From Clostridiales bacterium UBA1701 (GTDB lineage: Bacteria > Bacillota > Clostridia > Oscillospirales > Oscillospiraceae): a stretch of DNA of 7,936 nt. The stretch is from contig DCJL01000011.1 in NCBI GenBank assembly GCA_002320035.1, positions 22,916 through 30,851 of the forward strand, given 5' to 3'. The position numbers and the translations under genes were made by a program. The notes below the pieces were generated by a model. That model was given only the letters and a program-made list of their open reading frames with translations. It was not told where the DNA came from and ran no database searches. Shown piece by piece: positions 4,702 to 7,936 of the stretch (the first letter of the stretch is position 1; every line of letters starts with the position of its first letter).

Positions 4702-5898
4702 TTGAAAGATCTTAAGCATCTGATCTATTTTGAAAGCCTGCTTGAGAACGCCGACAATGAGCTCGTCAAAAAGGCCCAGGCCGATGGCGGCATTGCTCTG
4801 GGATATACCTGCTTCCATATCCCAGAGGTTCTGCTCAATGTTGACAACTGCTTCTCCGTCAGGCTTCGCGCACCAAACACCGGTTCCGTGGACATCGCCA
4901 CATACTACATGTCCAACTATACCTGTGAGTTTGCCAGAGCGCTGCTGGAGCGGGCCATCGAAGGCGGCTACCAGTTCCTGGACGCCATGATCGGCGTGGA
5001 CGCCTGCTCGATGATGAACCGCTCCATGGAGCATTTTGATATTCTGCAGGTGAACAACAAGCCGAACTTCTTTGTCACCCACACCGACATGCCCTACAAA
5101 ATCACCGATTACACGCTGGACTCCTATGTAAAGCAGATGCGCCTGCGCGTGCTTGACAGGATCACCGAGGTTTTCGGCGTGGATACCTCCGACGCCGCCA
5201 TCCGCAAGGCAGTCGAGCAGCACAATGAGGTCTGCCGTATCATCTCCGAGATCAGCGAAATGCGCAAGGCACAGAACCCCGTCATCACCGGCTATGAGTT
5301 CCATGTGCTGAACCTTGTCACATATACCTGCCCCAAGGCGCTTATTCTCCCCTACCTGAGAGAAACGCTGGAGGAGCTCCGTACCCGTGAACCCGATGAG
5401 AAGAGCCCCTTCCGTGCGAGAGTAGCCATCGTTGGCTCCGAAATAGACGACCCCAGCCTTACAAAGCTGATCGAGGGCTGCGGCGCTCTGGTGGTATCCG
5501 ACCGTTACTGCTTCGGCTCTACTCCCGGCCGCGAGGTTATAGAGCTCAAGGATGACGAGGACGCCCTGCGCCAGATATGCCTGCATTATATGGAAGTCTC
5601 CGAATGCGCCCGCTACATCTCCGATGAAAAGGTGCTCCAGCGCCGCGTCACCGCGGACAGGCTGGCCAGAGAGTTCAACGCCGAGGGCGTTATCTATGAG
5701 CAAATGAAATACTGCGACTACTGGGGCTTCGAGCGCGCTCTGGCGAGCCATGTGCTGGCCGAGGAATACGGCTGGCCCGTGCTCAGTATCGACAGGCTCT
5801 ACAACAACGGCAACTCCGGCCAGCTGCGCACCCGTGTGCAGGCCTTTGTTGAGTCCCTGGAGATCAAACGCATTCACAAAGAGGAGGGAAATAAGTAA
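4702..5898 (+). CDS. 2-hydroxyacyl-CoA dehydratase / benzoyl-CoA reductase-like subunit (HgdB/BcrC type)
   Basis: At 398 residues this matches the usual length of the smaller subunit in the superfamily (HgdB, HadC, BcrC; domain PF06050). These enzymes use iron-sulfur clusters and single electrons from an ATP-driven activator to dehydrate 2-hydroxyacyl-CoA or reduce aromatic CoA esters. Visible landmarks are GYTCFHIPEVLL (C37), YTCEFARA (C75), GVDACSMMNRS (C102) and QMKYCDYWG (C338). C37, C102 and C338 sit where family members place three cysteine ligands of a [4Fe-4S] cluster. DRYCFGSTPGRE (C270) is the local version of the second-half loop. The start is TTG with AGAGGTG upstream. The stop overlaps the next ATG by one base (TAATG), so the two subunits are likely translationally coupled as a heterodimer. 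The fold and cluster are well supported. The substrate cannot be read from the sequence; dehydratase, aryl-CoA reductase and double-cubane-type reductase all remain open. Confidence 0.88.
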   Translation: MKDLKHLIYFESLLENADNELVKKAQADGGIALGYTCFHIPEVLLNVDNCFSVRLRAPNTGSVDIATYYMSNYTCEFARALLERAIEGGYQFLDAMIGVDACSMMNRSMEHFDILQVNNKPNFFVTHTDMPYKITDYTLDSYVKQMRLRVLDRITEVFGVDTSDAAIRKAVEQHNEVCRIISEISEMRKAQNPVITGYEFHVLNLVTYTCPKALILPYLRETLEELRTREPDEKSPFRARVAIVGSEIDDPSLTKLIEGCGALVVSDRYCFGSTPGREVIELKDDEDALRQICLHYMEVSECARYISDEKVLQRRVTADRLAREFNAEGVIYEQMKYCDYWGFERALASHVLAEEYGWPVLSIDRLYNNGNSGQLRTRVQAFVESLEIKRIHKEEGNK

Positions 5899-7685
5899 TG
5901 GCTAAAGCTCCCAAGTATCCGAATCCCACCTTCTTCCGGGCCAAGGACAATATGAATCTGAGAGCCCAGGTTGAAAATATAAAGGAAATCGGCGGCATTG
6001 TCGGCGGCATGATAAAAGAGACCGACTTCAAGGCTTTCGGCAAAAACCAGCTCAGGAAGCTGAAGAATGACGGCGAGCGCGTTGTCAGAGAGGTCAAGGC
6101 CATTGCCGCCATGTCCGGCAGGGAAAAGATGGATCTGCTGATGAACGGCGAGAAACATCTGGGCAATCTGTACCGCTCCGGCGATATGGCGACTGTCCGG
6201 CGCGAGTGGCGCGGTGTGAAGGACACGGCTTATGACTTCTTCGCCTGGGGGCGCGTCTGGGCCATGCTGCTGATGACTTTCTCCAAGGATCTCATCCCCG
6301 CCCTGAACACCCTGCTCTATTACCGCTGGTTTGTGTCCTACTTCTGCTGCGTGGGCTTCCTTGACAAGTGCCTCATGGGCATGCGCGGCAGCAACCTGCG
6401 CATGAGCCATCTGTCCATGTACACTGTGTTCCGTTATGTGGCGGAGAATCTGGTGTTCCTGGCCAAGGCCGACGCCAAGAACGGCAACAGCGCCGAGCTG
6501 AACAAAAAGCTGGTGCTCTTTGACGAGATGACCATGGGCCAGATCATGGCCGGTTTCCCGGATTTGCTTGGCATCCCCTATCAGCTTCTGCCCGTGTTCC
6601 TGGTGTCTGAGATCGACCAGCTCACCTGCGTGCCTTATATCGACGCTGTTGAGTCCTATGGCCTGCCCTCCGATACCTGCCCCGTACCCTCCTCTGAGTG
6701 CGGCTCCATTGTTGTGGACGCGCTGCCCCACTGCGGAAGCTGTTTTATCTCCAGCTCCATGCCCTGCGACGGTTCCACCATGGCTTCCTCCTATATGTCC
6801 CGCCGTTTCCCCAACCTGAAGACCTTCCACCTCTGCTTCCCCGTCCGTTACTATGACGAGGAGACCGTCCAGTGCGGTGCCGAGGACATCAAGGCCTGCA
6901 TCAAGTTCGTTGAAGATGTGACCGGCTCCAAGTGGAACTGGGAGGCATACTTCCGCCAGATCAAGCGCTTCAACGAGGAAACCTGCCTTGAGCTCCAGAA
7001 ATGGGAAATCAACAAGAGCTCCACTCCTCAGTTTATAGGCCCGGCTTATGAGCTGTTCCGCAAGTGGAATTACGAGATGGACGGCGGTGCCGATCCCAGA
7101 GCGCATGAGACCATGAAGAAGGTCAACAAGATCCTCATGAAGGCCTACGAAAACAAGGAAGAGCCTTGGCCCAACAAGATGAAGTACCGGGCCATCGTCT
7201 GGTCCTGCCCTGCCCACTATTACGCCAACTTCTCCAACTGGGCCGCCAACTGCTGGGGCATCAACGTCCTGGTGGAGATGGAGTCCTTGAACTTCACCAA
7301 GATGCTGGAGACCGAGGACAAGGAAGAAGCAATGCGCGACCTTGCCAGGCTTTACGAGCGCATGGTCATGCGCCGGCATACCAACGGCGGCTACCAGAAC
7401 GTGGTGGACGAGCTGTGGCGCCAGTGCGAGGACTGGAACGCGCCCATGATTATCATGTATCAGAACGTGGCCTGCAAGAATATGGCTACCGTCCAGGGCA
7501 TTTTGGACGAGCAGGGCCGTCAGCGCGGCTACGATATGATCTGGGTCGAGCACGACCTTATGGATCCCCGTACGGTCTCCCGCCGCACCATGCGCGACAA
7601 GGTCAGCGAGTTCATGCGCACCGTCAAGCGCGAAGAGCCTGTTGATCCCTCCCTGGTGGACTTTGAGGACGATATCTGCATGTAA
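5898..7685 (+). CDS. Large 2-hydroxyacyl-CoA dehydratase-family subunit with N-terminal extension
   Basis: This 595-residue protein is the apparent partner of the preceding subunit. The C-terminal two thirds carry family features: cysteines C261 and C268 in SDTCPVPSSECG, SSMPCDGST (C290), and VACKNM (C526), with further cysteines at C279, C282, C437, C452 and C510. C261, C290 and C526 are the best guesses for cluster ligands. A basic, mostly helical region of about 110 residues (rich in Lys, Arg and Gly) comes first. A more hydrophobic stretch (about 113-165) precedes the catalytic fold. Classical HgdA/HadB/BcrB subunits are roughly 400-480 residues, so this one is about 120-200 longer. The ATG at 5898 overlaps the previous stop, with GAGGAGGG ten bases upstream. 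The last residues, DFEDDICM, end in a near-terminal cysteine. Membership is well supported by cysteine motifs and context. The function of the extension is unknown. Confidence 0.82.
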   Translation: MAKAPKYPNPTFFRAKDNMNLRAQVENIKEIGGIVGGMIKETDFKAFGKNQLRKLKNDGERVVREVKAIAAMSGREKMDLLMNGEKHLGNLYRSGDMATVRREWRGVKDTAYDFFAWGRVWAMLLMTFSKDLIPALNTLLYYRWFVSYFCCVGFLDKCLMGMRGSNLRMSHLSMYTVFRYVAENLVFLAKADAKNGNSAELNKKLVLFDEMTMGQIMAGFPDLLGIPYQLLPVFLVSEIDQLTCVPYIDAVESYGLPSDTCPVPSSECGSIVVDALPHCGSCFISSSMPCDGSTMASSYMSRRFPNLKTFHLCFPVRYYDEETVQCGAEDIKACIKFVEDVTGSKWNWEAYFRQIKRFNEETCLELQKWEINKSSTPQFIGPAYELFRKWNYEMDGGADPRAHETMKKVNKILMKAYENKEEPWPNKMKYRAIVWSCPAHYYANFSNWAANCWGINVLVEMESLNFTKMLETEDKEEAMRDLARLYERMVMRRHTNGGYQNVVDELWRQCEDWNAPMIIMYQNVACKNMATVQGILDEQGRQRGYDMIWVEHDLMDPRTVSRRTMRDKVSEFMRTVKREEPVDPSLVDFEDDICM

Positions 7686-7694
7686 TTGTGCGTA

Positions 7695-7818
7695 GCAGAC
7701 ATGCCTTGGGCATGTTTGCCGCGATTACCGCGGCGGCTGTGCCGCAGAGGGCCGGTCGGCCAGCTGTCGGCACAGCGCTGGGCATCCCGGCTCAGAACGG
7801 AGGCCTGGGCCTCCGTTC
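7695..7818 (+). other. Five consecutive stem-loops between large subunit and activator
   Basis: The 167-base gap is nearly filled by adjoining hairpins: 7695-7705 with 7709-7719 (11 pairs, one G-U, TTG loop); 7718-7723 with 7729-7734; 7736-7744 with 7768-7776 (9 perfect pairs) enclosing 7750-7754 with 7757-7761; 7777-7782 with 7786-7791; and 7795-7804 with 7809-7818 (10 perfect pairs, CTGG tetraloop). No T-run follows any of them, so they are not ordinary terminators. They may stabilise the upstream mRNA, lower activator expression, or form a structured RNA or hairpin repeat. Confidence 0.65.
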
Positions 7819-7852
7819 CACTAAAAATTATACATAACTGGAGGAAATATAA

Positions 7853-7936
7853 ATGAAGTACTTTGGCGGCTGCGACGTAGGCTCAACCTATACGAAGGCG
7901 GTAATACTGGATGAGAACGGCAAAATAATGGCGGAT
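7853..7936 (+). CDS. Activator ATPase of dehydratase/reductase (BadF/BcrAD/HgdC family), 5' part only
   Basis: Only the first 28 codons lie in the window. GCDVGSTYTKAVIL at 6-19 is the phosphate-1 motif (D-x-G-S-T-x-T-K) of the ASKHA fold, as in HgdC, HadI, FldI and BcrA/BcrD activators. In this family a homodimeric iron-sulfur ATPase hydrolyses ATP to push a low-potential electron into the dehydratase or reductase. The ATG at 7853 has GGAGG eight bases upstream. It follows two superfamily subunits in the same direction, which makes an activator far likelier than another ASKHA protein such as a sugar kinase. It is separated from them by the stem-loop block. The cluster-binding cysteines and the C-terminus are beyond the window, so it cannot be checked whether this is a normal ~260-residue activator or a longer multi-domain form. 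Confidence 0.85.
   Translation, partial: MKYFGGCDVGSTYTKAVILDENGKIMAD

Noticed and set aside
4684..5877. 397-codon open frame on the minus strand, antisense to the first dehydratase-like subunit
   Set aside because: Same cause: a mirror of a real GC-biased gene, with no recognisable motif.
5874..7553. 559-codon open frame on the minus strand, antisense to the large dehydratase-like subunit
   Set aside because: The plus-strand protein shows family cysteine motifs and a good ribosome site. The antisense frame is open because codon bias on the plus strand (few codons whose complement is a stop) removes stops. Its translation is low-complexity His/Gly/Val/Leu-rich with no domain.
7686..7852. 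tRNA gene or CRISPR array in the stem-loop region
   Set aside because: There is no cloverleaf with a T-loop or anticodon stem in order, and no direct repeats with regular spacers; the stems differ in sequence.

Overview
The window looks like chromosomal DNA of an anaerobic Clostridia-type Firmicute. The evidence is moderately high GC with AT-rich promoters close to the sigma-A consensus, strong purine-rich ribosome binding sites, TTG starts, and genes of the oxygen-sensitive 2-hydroxyacyl-CoA dehydratase / benzoyl-CoA reductase superfamily. A gut member of the Oscillospirales or a neighbouring order would fit, but the sequence alone does not fix the taxon.

Left part (1-2280, minus strand): a membrane protein with an HExxH metalloprotease motif (M50 / site-2-protease-like) is followed downstream by an XRE-type regulator fused to a six-helix membrane domain. 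Terminator-like hairpins lie after each. Middle (2281-2606): a 326-base divergent control region, crowded with dyads, has three promoter candidates and a promoter-plus-hairpin unit that could make a very short transcript. It separates the protease-like gene from a BlaI/MecI-family repressor on the plus strand (2607-2987). A strong terminator follows, then a tspO gene (3124-3600).

Right part (3923-7936, plus strand): the main system. A near-consensus extended -10 promoter and a roughly 90-base leader with competing stems precede four genes: a CooC-type metal-insertion ATPase with an intact CxC motif; a 398-residue 2-hydroxyacyl-CoA dehydratase-like subunit; a 595-residue second subunit with a long N-terminal extension; and, cut by the window end, an ASKHA-fold activator ATPase. 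The first three are tightly packed (14-base gap, then TAATG overlap). The activator is separated from them by 167 bases filled almost completely by five consecutive stem-loops.

Inference: the right-hand operon encodes an ATP-driven, low-potential reductase or dehydratase. The activator would fire electrons into an iron-sulfur heterodimer, and the CooC-like protein may assemble or insert a metal cofactor. No CoA-transferase, dehydrogenase or electron-transfer gene is visible, so the substrate cannot be named. The CooC-type ATPase together with the extended large subunit differs from the classical HgdCAB, HadIBC and BcrABCD layouts and is the best candidate here for an undescribed system.
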